A stretch of DNA of 64,000 nucleotides from Dehalobacterium formicoaceticum (GTDB taxonomy: Bacteria; Bacillota; Dehalobacteriia; Dehalobacteriales; Dehalobacteriaceae), in the NCBI RefSeq assembly GCF_002224645.1, contig NZ_CP022121.1, positions 434,001-498,000 of the forward strand, written 5' to 3'. A program made the position numbers and the translations under genes. Positions 1 through 9,482 of the stretch are shown here, in pieces. A model generated the notes under the pieces. That model was not told where the DNA came from and did no database searches. It saw nothing but the letters and a program-made list of their open reading frames with translations. Positions within the stretch are counted from its first letter, which is position 1; each line of letters begins with the position of its first letter.

Positions 1-584
1 AATTCTGCAATAATGGGAATCAAACGGGCATTCAAAGCCGCCGTGACGGTACGTTCATGAAAGCCCAAGGTTGTGGTCAGCTGGTGGGCACAAACCACAG
101 GCAGATCCAAAAGCTCTTCCACGATTTCTTTAACCCTTAATTCGTGCTCAGGGTTGCGCACACTCAGATATCCGGAAATTGCCACAGCTTCCACCTTACC
201 TTTGAAGCTTAAAACCTTTTGTCTGATTTCCCCTTCATCCAAATCATCCAAGGACAAACCGTGAATATTATGTCCGCCCTTCAAGACCTCATAACATTGC
301 ACAGGCATCTTGTCAACGGGATCATGTCCAATTAATAATAAGCCCACAGGGCATCCCCTGCCTTCCACTGTCGCATTGGTAGCTAATGTGGTAGACAGGG
401 AGACGACGCTGATTTTATCGAATTCTTCAAATTTCATATTATCGATGCAATTCCTGATTCCTATAGTTAGATCTTCCCTGGTCGTAAGGGCTTTGGCTTT
501 ATTTAATACTTTTTTCTCATCCATCGCTACGATTACACCATCAGTGTAGGTTCCTCCCGTATCAATACCCAGAATAAATGACAT
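1..584 (-). CDS. Hydantoinase/oxoprolinase-family protein, N-terminal part (runs off the window)
   Basis: The reading frame starts at an ATG (584) behind GAGGGAGG and stays open to the window edge, giving about 194 residues. The first residues contain the acetate-kinase-like phosphate-binding motif GIDTGGTYTDG, followed by SLSTTLATNATVEGRG and later GYLSVRNPEHE, which are typical of the Hydant_A_N domain of HyuA, oxoprolinase and acetone carboxylase subunits. Such enzymes open cyclic amides or carboxylate ketones with ATP. The exact substrate cannot be read from this fragment. The expected partner, a HyuB-type subunit, would lie outside the window. Confidence 0.88.
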   Translation of the reverse strand, partial: MSFILGIDTGGTYTDGVIVAMDEKKVLNKAKALTTREDLTIGIRNCIDNMKFEEFDKISVVSLSTTLATNATVEGRGCPVGLLLIGHDPVDKMPVQCYEVLKGGHNIHGLSLDDLDEGEIRQKVLSFKGKVEAVAISGYLSVRNPEHELRVKEIVEELLDLPVVCAHQLTTTLGFHERTVTAALNARLIPIIAE

Positions 585-688
585 ATGCTGTTCCCTCCCT
601 CATACAATTTGCGGTTCAATTTAAATAAATGATTTTTTTATATTATATCATAATTTAACGATATTACTTGCATAGACAAGCATTTTTT

Positions 689-1567
689 TTAATATGGGGA
701 TTTGGGATAACCTAAACGAAAACAACCACGGGTTTCAATCCCGCCCACCCCATCAATACCCGTAACCGTGTTTGCTAATACATCATTTAAAGTGAGGGTC
801 TCTTTAATGGATGTATAGGCAATTTTCTCCACAATGAAAACCGGATCAAAGATATGTATGAAAACTCGTCGGGGAGAACTGGCAAAATTAGCACCGGCTT
901 TTAAGATTTCTTCATAATAGGATTGGCAGGCACCGGCGAAGATTACTAAATCATCTCTGCCGGGAATGAAACGCCGTGCCGCTTTCACCGTTTCAATGAA
1001 ATGCCGGGAATTACGGTAGCTATCCATACTCCGAAAATCAAAAGCATCCTTGGTTAACCCGTCATGGCCGGTAATGACCAAAATATCCGGCTGATGTTTC
1101 TGAAGGTAATGCAGGATCAACTTGGGCTGTTCTTGCTCGGGAATGCTAAAACCATGACAGGGAATTTTTAATTTTTGGTAAGCATCCAAGCATTTTTTTA
1201 AATATTCTTCATCCCCGTCAATATGCAATACTTTTCCCGGCATATCAAAGTACTCTGCTCCGTCCATCAGGTTTAAAGCATTGGAACGCCATACCCCATG
1301 ATCCCGTGAAATCCTGCGATTGGTCAGGATATGATTCAATTTTTCATTGTTTTGTTCCGCACTGACATTACGGTAACGATTATATTCCAAATTAACAATG
1401 GGCACCAAATCCTCCAGAGGGGCATCGGCCACCAAGCGAATATCCACCCCTTTTAGGATCGCGATCAGTTTGCCCGCCTGATTTTCATAGATGGCCTTGA
1501 CACGAAAGATGATATCGAAACCATAGGATCTCCTTGCGACAATATCTCCTGCCTGGATCTTGTTCAT
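689..1567 (-). CDS. yabG: Sporulation-specific protease YabG
   Basis: The 292-residue protein matches YabG (peptidase family U57) in length and throughout. YabG is made in the mother cell and processes spore coat or germination proteins. Conserved His168 (in TGHDG) and Cys214 (in GACQSYYE) are 46 residues apart, the same spacing as the catalytic His/Cys pair I recall for Clostridioides difficile YabG. An ATG nine codons upstream exists, but the start at 1567 has GGGAGGGGAG at the right distance. It lies at the end of the conserved rsmA-yabE neighbourhood, as in B. subtilis. Confidence 0.93.
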   Translation of the reverse strand: MNKIQAGDIVARRSYGFDIIFRVKAIYENQAGKLIAILKGVDIRLVADAPLEDLVPIVNLEYNRYRNVSAEQNNEKLNHILTNRRISRDHGVWRSNALNLMDGAEYFDMPGKVLHIDGDEEYLKKCLDAYQKLKIPCHGFSIPEQEQPKLILHYLQKHQPDILVITGHDGLTKDAFDFRSMDSYRNSRHFIETVKAARRFIPGRDDLVIFAGACQSYYEEILKAGANFASSPRRVFIHIFDPVFIVEKIAYTSIKETLTLNDVLANTVTGIDGVGGIETRGCFRLGYPKSPY

Positions 1568-1694
1568 CTGTCTCCCCTCCCGAATCTGTTTCATAATATA
1601 GTATGACCGCCTTTGTTTATTGGTGTGAGCACCGGAAGAGGAAAGATTTCATACCATATATTATCGTGTAATATTTAAGCGGAGAGTGAAAACC

Positions 1695-2510
1695 ATGTTT
1701 GCTGCTGTGATACCTGCTCAAAATGAAGATCTCCATATCCGGGAGGTGATCAATAATCTGCTGCAATTGTCACTGGATCTGATCATTCCCGTGGTTAACG
1801 GCAGTCAGGATCAAACCCTGAATATTTGTTTATCCTTTTCCTCACCGAAGCTTCATATCCTGCATACCCCCCTCCCTTTAGGCATTGATATTCCCCGGGC
1901 GGCAGGAGCCCATTTTGCTTATCAAATGGGGGCCCAAGGAGTTCTGTTTATTGACGGTGATATGAACGGAGATCTGTGCTTACCCCTTCAACAATTAATC
2001 AACTCCATAAAATCCGGAACTGACTGTGCCCTGACAAATTGTTACCCTTATATTCAATCCCGTCACCCCTTGGCTAGAAAAGTTTTAAAATATCGGGAAG
2101 TTTTGAACCGGGAGATTAACTTGTTTCATCAATTAGGCTTGGCTAGTCCTTCCCATGGACCCCATGCCATATCCAGGCTGCTCTTGGATTCCATTCCCGT
2201 TACCACCTTAGCCATTCCTCCTTTGGAAATTACCTGCGCCCAAATAACCGGGCTTCGTGTCCATGTCGCTGCAGCCATTCCCCACCTGTTATTAGGCTCC
2301 CGGGAGAAATCTCCACTGCACAACAAAATGGTAGCTGAAACCATTATCGGAGATTGTTTGGAAGCATTGGCTTTCCTGAAAGGTACTATTCCAGACCGCA
2401 AAGAGAAAGGCATCCTCTATGACGGCTACCATTCTTCACGTCGTTTTGATCTATTAGAAGGATTTCTAAATGATCAAGGGATAATCCAAATTTTTCACCT
2501 GGGCAAGTGA
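1695..2510 (+). CDS. Glycosyltransferase family 2
   Basis: The 271-residue protein has a GT-A fold N terminus: MFAAVIPAQNED, then VVNGSQDQT, and an FIDGDMNGD segment whose Asp87-x-Asp89 fits the metal-binding DxD motif. It has no membrane segment. The ATG at 1695 is preferred because GGAG lies 10 bases upstream; an in-frame GTG at 1686 would overlap that site. It is transcribed divergently from yabG. The acceptor and donor sugars are unknown, and a role in spore surface glycosylation is only suggested by its position. Confidence 0.8.
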   Translation: MFAAVIPAQNEDLHIREVINNLLQLSLDLIIPVVNGSQDQTLNICLSFSSPKLHILHTPLPLGIDIPRAAGAHFAYQMGAQGVLFIDGDMNGDLCLPLQQLINSIKSGTDCALTNCYPYIQSRHPLARKVLKYREVLNREINLFHQLGLASPSHGPHAISRLLLDSIPVTTLAIPPLEITCAQITGLRVHVAAAIPHLLLGSREKSPLHNKMVAETIIGDCLEALAFLKGTIPDRKEKGILYDGYHSSRRFDLLEGFLNDQGIIQIFHLGK

Positions 2511-2679
2511 ACTCGTTGATCAAAAGCTGAATAAAAAATAAACCTTTTAATCATCCCTAATCCAAATTATGTCAAATCACCCACCCATCCCCTAATGCAA
2601 TCAATTCCTTCTATCAGTATAATGTTCATGTCCGCCTATCAATGAATCGTTAGGCTAATCAAAGACAGGAGGAAATTGA

Positions 2680-3447
2680 ATGCATTTTTTAAAAAGATTC
2701 ATCACAACGTCACTCGTCAGCTTACTTCTAATTGCCGGCACGGGACAAGCCCTCGCTGCCCAATACACGGTTAAATCAGGGGATAGCCTTTATTCCATCA
2801 GCAAAGGCTATCAAACAACGGTGCAGAACTTAAAAAGCCTTAATGGTCTAACATCCAATAATCTCTACCCCGGCCAGTCCCTTAAGGTTCCTGCAGCAAG
2901 CAGCGGAACAAGCTATACCGTCAGAAAAGGGGATACCCTTTTTCTTTTAGCGAAAAGATTCGGTACTTCCGTAGCTTCTATAAAATCATCTAACGGTCTG
3001 AAAAGTGACGCCTTGTCCGTGGGCCAAAGATTGATTATAAAGGGATCCGGTGCCGCGGCAACCACTGCCTCCCGAGGTGCAGGAAACTACTCCCGCAGTG
3101 AGGTCATGCTGCTGGCCCGTTTAATTCACGGTGAAGCCCGAGGTGAGGCTTATCAGGGACAGGTTGCTGTTGGGGCCGTGGTATTGAACAGGGTGTCAAG
3201 CACCACCTTTCCTGATTCGATCTCCGGGGTCATTTACCAAAAGAACGAATTTTGTGTGGTTAATGATGGTCAAATTAACCTGAGTCCCAATGAAACTTCC
3301 ATTAAGGCGGCAGAGGATGCCATGAACGGCTGGGATCCGGCCAATGGAGCAATCTATTATTGGAATCCGACTAAAGCACCCAATAATAAGTTCCTTAACA
3401 GCCGACCTGTTGTGGCAAAAATCGGGAGTCATGTTTTTGCTAAATAA
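2680..3447 (+). CDS. LysM-containing SleB-like cell wall hydrolase
   Basis: The 255-residue exported protein has a signal peptide (residues 1-27, ending in ALAA), two LysM peptidoglycan-binding domains (about 28-71 and 78-121) and a Hydrolase_2 (SleB/CwlJ) domain from about 138 to the end. Glu152 in HGEARGE is the expected catalytic glutamate of SleB-type lytic transglycosylases, which cleave cortex peptidoglycan in germination. LysM-SleB proteins also act as general or sporulation autolysins, so the precise stage is uncertain. AGGAGG sits just upstream of the ATG, and a good terminator follows. Confidence 0.9.
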   Translation: MHFLKRFITTSLVSLLLIAGTGQALAAQYTVKSGDSLYSISKGYQTTVQNLKSLNGLTSNNLYPGQSLKVPAASSGTSYTVRKGDTLFLLAKRFGTSVASIKSSNGLKSDALSVGQRLIIKGSGAAATTASRGAGNYSRSEVMLLARLIHGEARGEAYQGQVAVGAVVLNRVSSTTFPDSISGVIYQKNEFCVVNDGQINLSPNETSIKAAEDAMNGWDPANGAIYYWNPTKAPNNKFLNSRPVVAKIGSHVFAK

Positions 3448-3467
3448 GGCAAATTTAACTAAAATTA

Positions 3468-3509
3468 AAACACTCGGGTTTTCATTTGAATTTACCCGAG
3501 TGTTTTTTT
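3468..3509 (+). terminator. Rho-independent terminator after the LysM-SleB gene
   Basis: A perfect 12-bp stem (3468-3479 with 3494-3505) around a 14-base loop is followed by a T run. It lies 20 bases after the stop codon of the hydrolase and before the convergent rsmA gene. Confidence 0.9.
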
Positions 3510-3550
3510 CTTTAACTTTTGCCGTTAAGAAAAATAGGATTCTTGACGTA

Positions 3551-4426
3551 TTAGGCAGTACCTTTATCGGACAGATGATTGGCAAGGACTGCGAATTCCG
3601 CCAAGCTTAAGGTCTCTCCCCTTCTTTTGGGGTCCAACCTGCTCATTTCAAGCAAGTGCTGCCATTCTTCTTTATTCAAGGGGTAACCAGAGTTAGACAA
3701 AGCATTTAAAAGCGTCTTCCTTCTCTGGCCAAAAGCTGCTTTTACCAAGGCAAAAAAAATCTGCTCATTTGTTACCACCACGGCAGGGCGTTCTCTTTTG
3801 TCCAGTCTGATCACCGTTGATTCCACCTCCGGCTTTGGATAAAAGACTGTAGGCGGCACCGTGGTAATCAACTGCGGCTTACAAAAGTACTGAACTCCAA
3901 TGGAAAGAGCTCCATAATCCTTGGTTCCGGGAAGCGCCGCCATACGCCGGGCAACCTCCTTTTGGACCATTAAAACGAGAGAGGAAAAATGAAACCCTCC
4001 CTCTAATAATCGCATGATAATGGGGGTGGTGATATAATAAGGCAAATTAGCGACCACCTTGTAGGGAATGGCCCTCTTGCCCATCTGCTCCTGCACCAGT
4101 AGGTCAAAATCAACCTTGAGGGCATCCCCGTGCACCACATGGACATTAGTTTTTTCTCTGAAAATATCTTGCAAAACATCAATGAGACCCCGGTCGATCT
4201 CCAGGGCGATTACCCCGGCTGCCTTTTCTGCCAAACCTTGGGTCAAGGCCCCGATACCTGGGCCAATCTCCACCACCACCTGGTTATCCTTGATCTCTGC
4301 AGCCTCCATAATTTTTTCAATAAATTTTGGCTCAATCAAAAAATTCTGACCCAAGGTTTTATGCATGCGCAGACCGTATTTATTAATGATTTCCCGTGTC
4401 ATGCTGGGTGTTGCAATCCGATCCAT
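3551..4426 (-). CDS. rsmA: 16S rRNA (adenine1518-N6/adenine1519-N6)-dimethyltransferase
   Basis: The 291-residue protein is a full-length RsmA (KsgA), the SAM-dependent enzyme that dimethylates two adjacent adenosines in helix 45 of 16S rRNA. It shows LGQNFL (25-30), the SAM-binding motif VEIGPGIGALTQ (52-63) and the catalytic motif NLPYY (127-131), then a C-terminal helical domain. It lies between yabE and yabG as in Bacillus, but no rnmV/M5 gene sits beside it. Confidence 0.97.
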   Translation of the reverse strand: MDRIATPSMTREIINKYGLRMHKTLGQNFLIEPKFIEKIMEAAEIKDNQVVVEIGPGIGALTQGLAEKAAGVIALEIDRGLIDVLQDIFREKTNVHVVHGDALKVDFDLLVQEQMGKRAIPYKVVANLPYYITTPIIMRLLEGGFHFSSLVLMVQKEVARRMAALPGTKDYGALSIGVQYFCKPQLITTVPPTVFYPKPEVESTVIRLDKRERPAVVVTNEQIFFALVKAAFGQRRKTLLNALSNSGYPLNKEEWQHLLEMSRLDPKRRGETLSLAEFAVLANHLSDKGTA

Positions 4427-4567
4427 AGTTTCCTCCCCAAAATTGATTCCCTGATTCCTATATCATAGATTTTACTGATTGCTGCCAAAATATTTAAATA
4501 AAATTTAGCACCAGACTTAATTGTCCCTTTACTTCCAACCTTTAAATGCTATCCAGTTTAAAAGTAC

Positions 4568-4605
4568 AAAATAACCCTTGAAACGATGGTCCCAAGGGTC
4601 ATTTT
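4568..4605 (-). terminator. Terminator of the yabE-like gene
   Basis: An inverted repeat (4568-4580 with 4593-4605; one G-T pair) lies just beyond the stop codon at 4624. Read on the minus strand it ends in TTATTTTG, a moderate U tract. Confidence 0.7.
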
Positions 4606-4623
4606 ATCATTGATTTCATTGAT

Positions 4624-5628
4624 TTAATTTAACACATAAACCTGCACGGACTTGCGTCCCCAGTTAAGGCATTGCTGTTCTGTGGGCATAAACAGATCGA
4701 CTCGATTACCTTTGATGGCCCCACCTACATCTTCTGCCCGACCATAGCCATACCCCTCAACATATAGCTTGCTGCCCAAGGGAATCACTGACGGATCCAC
4801 AGCGATGGTTCCTACCTTGGGGCTCGTTCCTGTCTTGGTTCGATTTCCTGTGTGTGTATAAGCACTGGCACTGACACGTAACGATTTGGAGTAGTCAAAT
4901 CGGTCTCCTCCCCTTTCTGTACTTCCTCCCCGTGAGGCCAGCTGCATGGTACCCTGGGCAATCACTTCATTGACCGGCTTTTTGATGGTTTTTGTTTCCA
5001 CCACTTTATGAGCAATCTTTTGTCCGTCTTGATATGTAACTTTAATTGTATCTTCCCTAACGCCATTTTGGCCTTTTTGGACGACACGGCGCTTGCCCCG
5101 TTCTAAGGAGGCATCATTTTTCTTCTCCACCTGATAAGCCAAAGCCTGCTTTTTGGTAATGAGTTCCTCTTTAATCCGGTTAATAACAATGGGCGTTTCT
5201 TTTTGTACTAATTGGGATAAGGCCGGTTGCACCAAATCCTTACTCTCGATGTTGATTTTGGCTTTCGCTAAAACCTCCTCCACCTTCATTGGTGTTGTTA
5301 AAACCTTTGTCTCTTTGCCATCAGCTTTAATGACGACCGGAAAGGCTCTGGTAATCTCAATTACCTGTCCTTCCTTCAACTGAGTTGTCATCCCTGGCTG
5401 TACCAGATCTTCAGGATTAATCTTGATGTTTCTCTCAGCCAGTAAATCGGTAACATCCGCTTTAAATGTTCTTGCTTCTGTCCGAACTCCGTCATCCACG
5501 ATTACAACTTCTTTTTCCATTACTGCGTAGGCTGCATACCCCATAATGATCAGCAGTACTGCAACTAATGACAACGATGCAAATTTAACCCATCGAGGAT
5601 GACCTAGTTGCGCTGAAGCGTTTTCCAT
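4624..5628 (-). CDS. yabE: YabE-like DUF348/G5/3D-domain cell wall protein
   Basis: The 334-residue protein has one N-terminal membrane segment (about 16-38), two DUF348 repeats (about 41-140; the motifs LAERNIKINPEDLVQP and LAKAKINIESKDLVQP mark them), a G5 domain (about 150-225) and a C-terminal 3D domain (about 245-334). The 3D domain has the Asp residues expected of MltA-type lytic transglycosylases (TIAVDPSVIPLG, DVGGAIKGNRVDLF). These Rpf/Sps-like enzymes remodel peptidoglycan during growth resumption. The position next to rsmA matches Bacillus yabE. Confidence 0.92.
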   Translation of the reverse strand: MENASAQLGHPRWVKFASLSLVAVLLIIMGYAAYAVMEKEVVIVDDGVRTEARTFKADVTDLLAERNIKINPEDLVQPGMTTQLKEGQVIEITRAFPVVIKADGKETKVLTTPMKVEEVLAKAKINIESKDLVQPALSQLVQKETPIVINRIKEELITKKQALAYQVEKKNDASLERGKRRVVQKGQNGVREDTIKVTYQDGQKIAHKVVETKTIKKPVNEVIAQGTMQLASRGGSTERGGDRFDYSKSLRVSASAYTHTGNRTKTGTSPKVGTIAVDPSVIPLGSKLYVEGYGYGRAEDVGGAIKGNRVDLFMPTEQQCLNWGRKSVQVYVLN

Positions 5629-5727
5629 GGTTTTTCCCCTCCGTTTTCCTCAAAAGTAAGGTAGGATTATTTTACTTTGTTTTGGCCATGTTGTCAATCT
5701 TCCTGACATTATATGCCATTTTGCAGG

Positions 5728-7122
5728 TTAATATGCCCCACTTTTCTTGAATACTACCATAACCGTTTTGTAGATGATTTTTATGTCTAACCAGAGGGAC
5801 CAGTTATCAATATATTTGGTGTCTAATTTGACAATCTCTTCGAAATCAGTGATCTGGCTTCTGCCGCTAATTTGCCACAAGCCGGTAATCCCTGGTTTGA
5901 TGCTGATTCTGCGCCAATGATGGTTCTCATACTTGGCGACCTCATCTAATGTAGGAGGTCTGGTACCTACCAGACTCATCTCACCTTTCAATACGTTGAG
6001 AAATTGGGGTAGCTCATCCAGACTGGTTGCCCTCAAAAATTTACCAACTTTAGTAACCCGGGGATCCTCTTTGATCTTAAACATCATCTCGTCTCCCATC
6101 TCGTTTTGGGACATAAGATCCTTTTTCTTATCTTCTGCATCCACAGTCATGGAACGAAACTTATACAATTTGAATACCCGGCCATTCATGCCCATTCTAT
6201 CCTGGGTAAAAAAAACAGGTCCCCTGGACTCTAATTTGATGGCAGGGACAATGAAGAAAGCCAAAAAGGTTGTACCCAGCAGTCCAACCAATCCTCCAGC
6301 CAGATCAAAGCACCGTTTATAGAATAATTGATAGGCATCCAAACAAACGGAATGGAAAGTAAGCTTAGACAAAGTACCAATACTGGACAGGCTGATTTGA
6401 GAGATTTTAAACTCTGAAAACTCCAACGCTATGCTGGTGGTTACGCCCATTTCCTCGCACATTTTAGCATATTTCCTAATATCGGCGAAATATGGGGACG
6501 GAACCGTAAAAATAACCTCATTGATCTCTGTACTCCTTAGAAGTTGATTCAAATCCTGCATCAACTTTTCATCTTTTAAATTATAATAATCCGGTTCTTG
6601 ATCCAAATTAATTTGTTTTACGATATGAAGCAACATATCAGTCATCTTAATAAAATGCATATACTTGGCTGTGATCACATCATGGCCAATAAAAACCACC
6701 TTTTTTTTTCGTCTCAGGCCAAATTTTTTAGCCAAATCAAAATAAAGATATCGTTCAAAAAGTACTAAAACAATCGTTGAGCAGATAAAAATACCGAAAA
6801 AGAGACGGCTTAAGGTATGAAACTTGATAAAGAAGGTCATTGCCGCTGTATTCAGAGCGGACACAAAGGTAGCAAATAGGACATTACGCAAAATTCGGTC
6901 CCGATACTTGAAGATGGTAATATCATACATTCCTCGGGCATACATGGTATAAATCCAGGAAGTGATAAAGATGAATAAAATCCAAATGTATTCAAAAAAA
7001 CCCGCCAGAAAAGTAAATCTCCCTGCAATATAATATGAAACCATATAAGAAATGACAATAAAAATAATATCCATTAAATATTGTCTTATATTTAAAAGGG
7101 AACGGCTGTTAAAACGATACAT
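5728..7122 (-). CDS. Undecaprenyl-phosphate sugar-phosphotransferase starting exopolysaccharide synthesis
   Basis: The 464-residue polyprenyl-phosphate glycosyl-1-phosphate transferase (WbaP/WcaJ type) has about four N-terminal membrane helices, a central CoA-binding-like region, another helix, and the C-terminal bacterial sugar transferase domain with SRGPVFFTQDRMG, KFRSM and SLDELPQFLNVLKGEMSLVGTRPP. It puts the first sugar phosphate on the lipid carrier at the membrane. The ATG at 7122 is chosen because GGGAGGATATC precedes it; the longer frame overlaps the upstream gene. It closes the minus-strand exopolysaccharide cluster. Confidence 0.94.
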   Translation of the reverse strand: MYRFNSRSLLNIRQYLMDIIFIVISYMVSYYIAGRFTFLAGFFEYIWILFIFITSWIYTMYARGMYDITIFKYRDRILRNVLFATFVSALNTAAMTFFIKFHTLSRLFFGIFICSTIVLVLFERYLYFDLAKKFGLRRKKKVVFIGHDVITAKYMHFIKMTDMLLHIVKQINLDQEPDYYNLKDEKLMQDLNQLLRSTEINEVIFTVPSPYFADIRKYAKMCEEMGVTTSIALEFSEFKISQISLSSIGTLSKLTFHSVCLDAYQLFYKRCFDLAGGLVGLLGTTFLAFFIVPAIKLESRGPVFFTQDRMGMNGRVFKLYKFRSMTVDAEDKKKDLMSQNEMGDEMMFKIKEDPRVTKVGKFLRATSLDELPQFLNVLKGEMSLVGTRPPTLDEVAKYENHHWRRISIKPGITGLWQISGRSQITDFEEIVKLDTKYIDNWSLWLDIKIIYKTVMVVFKKSGAY

Positions 7123-7168
7123 GATATCCTCCCTTTGTATGGATTCGCTGTCAATTAAAAACTTATTT

Positions 7169-8392
7169 TTACAGTCTGTATGTACCCTCAAGATCACAAA
7201 TATTTCTCGTATCCAGAATCACTTTCCCTTTTAGCTTGTGCATATTGTCGATAATCTCTTTATGACCCACAAGAATGACCAGGAAATCTACCTCCCTAAG
7301 AAAGTAATCCAAATCATAATACTGATTCGCAACCACATCTTCTTTAACCATGGGATCGTATATTTTTACTAAATTTCCACAAAGATGTCTTTCCATACAA
7401 TCAAGCATTTGAAGAGTAGGGCTCTCACGCATATCATCCACGTTTTCCTTATAAGTAAGCCCGTATAATCCGACCCGGCTCACATCCCTCATTCCATTTT
7501 CTTTCATAATGTCATGAATACGTTCCAGGACAAATTCAGGCATGGAATCATTGATTCTCCTGGCGGCAAGAATGATATTAGCCAATCCTGGGTAATCACC
7601 AACAAGAAACCATGGATCAACGGAAATACAATGACCCCCTACACCCGGACCCGGCTTTAAAATATTAACGCGGGGGTGTCTATTAGCAATGCGAATAATC
7701 TCATAGACATCCATATTGTCTACATGACAAATTTTCACCAGTTCGTTGGCATAAGCAATATTGATATCACGGTAGGTATTCTCAACAACCTTCGTCATCT
7801 CTGCAGTTTTAATATCTGTAACAATTATTTCTCCCACACAAAAGGAATCATAAATCGCTTTTACCTGTTCCCCAACATTTAGGTGATCCGCACCAATGGT
7901 ACGAGCATTATGTTTCAATTCATAAAGCATATTACCCGGGATAATTCTTTCCGGGGCATGGACAAGATGAATATCCTCCCCAGGCACAAAGCCCCCCGCT
8001 TCAACAATGGGACGTATTTGTTTGTCAATCGTACCAGGGGAGACAGTGGATTCAATGATGACAATTGCTCCTTTTGTACAAACTTTCATGACGCTCTGCA
8101 TCGCTTTGATAAGATATTGAGGGTCTATTTTCTTACTAAGCTTATCGTAAGGTGTTGCCACCGATAAAATATAGGTATCTGTCTTCATATAATCTTCGCT
8201 GAATCTAATCCCTGCCTTGACTGCGGCATGAAACAGTTCGTCCAAGCCTTGCTCTTTAAATGTTGTTTGCCCTAGATTTAGGGTATTAACGATTTCTTGA
8301 TTGTAATCAGTACCCACAACTTCCCATCCATGTGCTGCCAACATTAATGCCGTTGGTAATCCAATATAGCCTAGTCCTATTACATTAATCAT
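7169..8392 (-). CDS. wecC: UDP-N-acetyl-D-mannosamine dehydrogenase-like nucleotide-sugar dehydrogenase
   Basis: The 407-residue protein has an N-terminal NAD-binding site (GLGYIGLPTA, 6-15), the middle domain Lys/Asn set (KVVENTYRDINIAYANE, 201-217) and catalytic Cys255 in GPGVGGHCISVDPWF. This signature favours the WecC group, which oxidises UDP-ManNAc twice to UDP-ManNAcA, over UDP-glucose dehydrogenase. Its start overlaps the end of wecG by 4 bp, so translation is coupled. The 2-epimerase that would supply UDP-ManNAc is not in the window. Confidence 0.92.
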   Translation of the reverse strand: MINVIGLGYIGLPTALMLAAHGWEVVGTDYNQEIVNTLNLGQTTFKEQGLDELFHAAVKAGIRFSEDYMKTDTYILSVATPYDKLSKKIDPQYLIKAMQSVMKVCTKGAIVIIESTVSPGTIDKQIRPIVEAGGFVPGEDIHLVHAPERIIPGNMLYELKHNARTIGADHLNVGEQVKAIYDSFCVGEIIVTDIKTAEMTKVVENTYRDINIAYANELVKICHVDNMDVYEIIRIANRHPRVNILKPGPGVGGHCISVDPWFLVGDYPGLANIILAARRINDSMPEFVLERIHDIMKENGMRDVSRVGLYGLTYKENVDDMRESPTLQMLDCMERHLCGNLVKIYDPMVKEDVVANQYYDLDYFLREVDFLVILVGHKEIIDNMHKLKGKVILDTRNICDLEGTYRL

Positions 8393-9165
8393 TGTCCAAC
8401 CTCTTTATGTTTTTTTCTGAAATATTTTGTTTTATAAACTAAGATGATATATTTGGCATTACCAATTATATATCGTTTCCACATTCGCCTCGGCTCTTGG
8501 AAAAAACGATAGAGCCATTCCAAGCCCTTCTTCTGCATCCAGACCGGAGCCCTGCTTGTCATGCCGGCTACAATATCAAAGCTGCCTCCCACACCCATGA
8601 CAAAGGGAACCTTCAACTGATGCAAGTATTTGTTAATCCAGAACTCTTTTTTAGGGGAAGAAAAAGCGACAAATAAAATATCAGAATTAGACTGGGCAAT
8701 CATGTTGACAATTTCAGGTTCTTCAGCTTCATTAAAATATCCGTTTCTGATCCCTGCAATCTTCAGGTTGGAGTATTTTTCTTCAAAGGTGCGCTTCACT
8801 TTAGCAACAACTTCTTCTTTAGCACCAAAGAGAAAGATACGATAGCCCTTGTCATTTGAGATTTCCACCAGTTTTAAAAATAAATCAATCCCTGTAACTC
8901 GTTCTTTTAATGGGATATCTAGCTTTTTAGCCGCCCAGACGATGGAAGCACCATCAGCATTAATGAGGGGACATGAATTGACAATCTCGGTTAATTGCCT
9001 GTCCTTTTGCATTAAATTCACTTTTGATGCATTGATTACCACATGCTGAGTCGGATTTCTTTCTGAAATAATACGTTCAATTTTATGAACAGTTTCATCA
9101 AAGCTGTATACATCTACATAAGTATTAAAAATTTGATACCGTCTATTTTTGTCCGAAGATTCCAT
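8389..9165 (-). CDS. WecG/TagA/CpsF family glycosyltransferase
   Basis: The 258-residue GT26 protein shows the family motifs VVINASKVNLMQKD, NADGASIVWAAKKL, ERVTGIDLF and FVAFSSPKKEFWI. Family members add ManNAc or ManNAcA to a GlcNAc-PP-undecaprenol acceptor (TagA in teichoic acid linkage units, WecG in enterobacterial common antigen). Because wecC follows directly, addition of ManNAcA as the second sugar is plausible. The C-terminal basic tail (YKTKYFRKKHKE) fits peripheral membrane binding. Confidence 0.92.
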   Translation of the reverse strand: MESSDKNRRYQIFNTYVDVYSFDETVHKIERIISERNPTQHVVINASKVNLMQKDRQLTEIVNSCPLINADGASIVWAAKKLDIPLKERVTGIDLFLKLVEISNDKGYRIFLFGAKEEVVAKVKRTFEEKYSNLKIAGIRNGYFNEAEEPEIVNMIAQSNSDILFVAFSSPKKEFWINKYLHQLKVPFVMGVGGSFDIVAGMTSRAPVWMQKKGLEWLYRFFQEPRRMWKRYIIGNAKYIILVYKTKYFRKKHKEVGQ

Positions 9166-9482
9166 AGTATTTACTCCTATAAATTCTCTCTAATGAAACT
9201 GATCATCATGATTTTTCTCTTTGGCTTGTATCCAATGCTCTTTCCAGATAATACAAATCTTTTTTACATTTATTAGTTTATTTCATGTCCTCATTATTCT
9301 ACTAGATTATCGACAAAAAGTCACTGTATTTTCTATTTTTCAACCTATTTCGGCAACTACGATTAGTATCATTTTGGAGGAATAAAAAAGGTTCTGTAGA
9401 ATTATAGATTATTATATAGAGTTCTTGGTTTAGTAGAAGTTAGTTATTAGATAAATCATCCTAAACCGTTGGAGGAATATGT
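9166..9482. other. Divergent intergenic region between wecG and the heparinase-like gene
   Basis: These 317 bases separate divergent genes and are strongly AT-rich. A GGAGG at 9471-9475 is the ribosome binding site of the plus-strand gene. I found no convincing riboswitch or terminator here, and no promoter pair that stands out from the AT-rich background. Confidence 0.5.

Noticed and set aside
646-688. A terminator after the yabG gene
   Set aside because: The short hairpin has its T run on the plus strand, where no gene ends, so it does not fit yabG on the minus strand.
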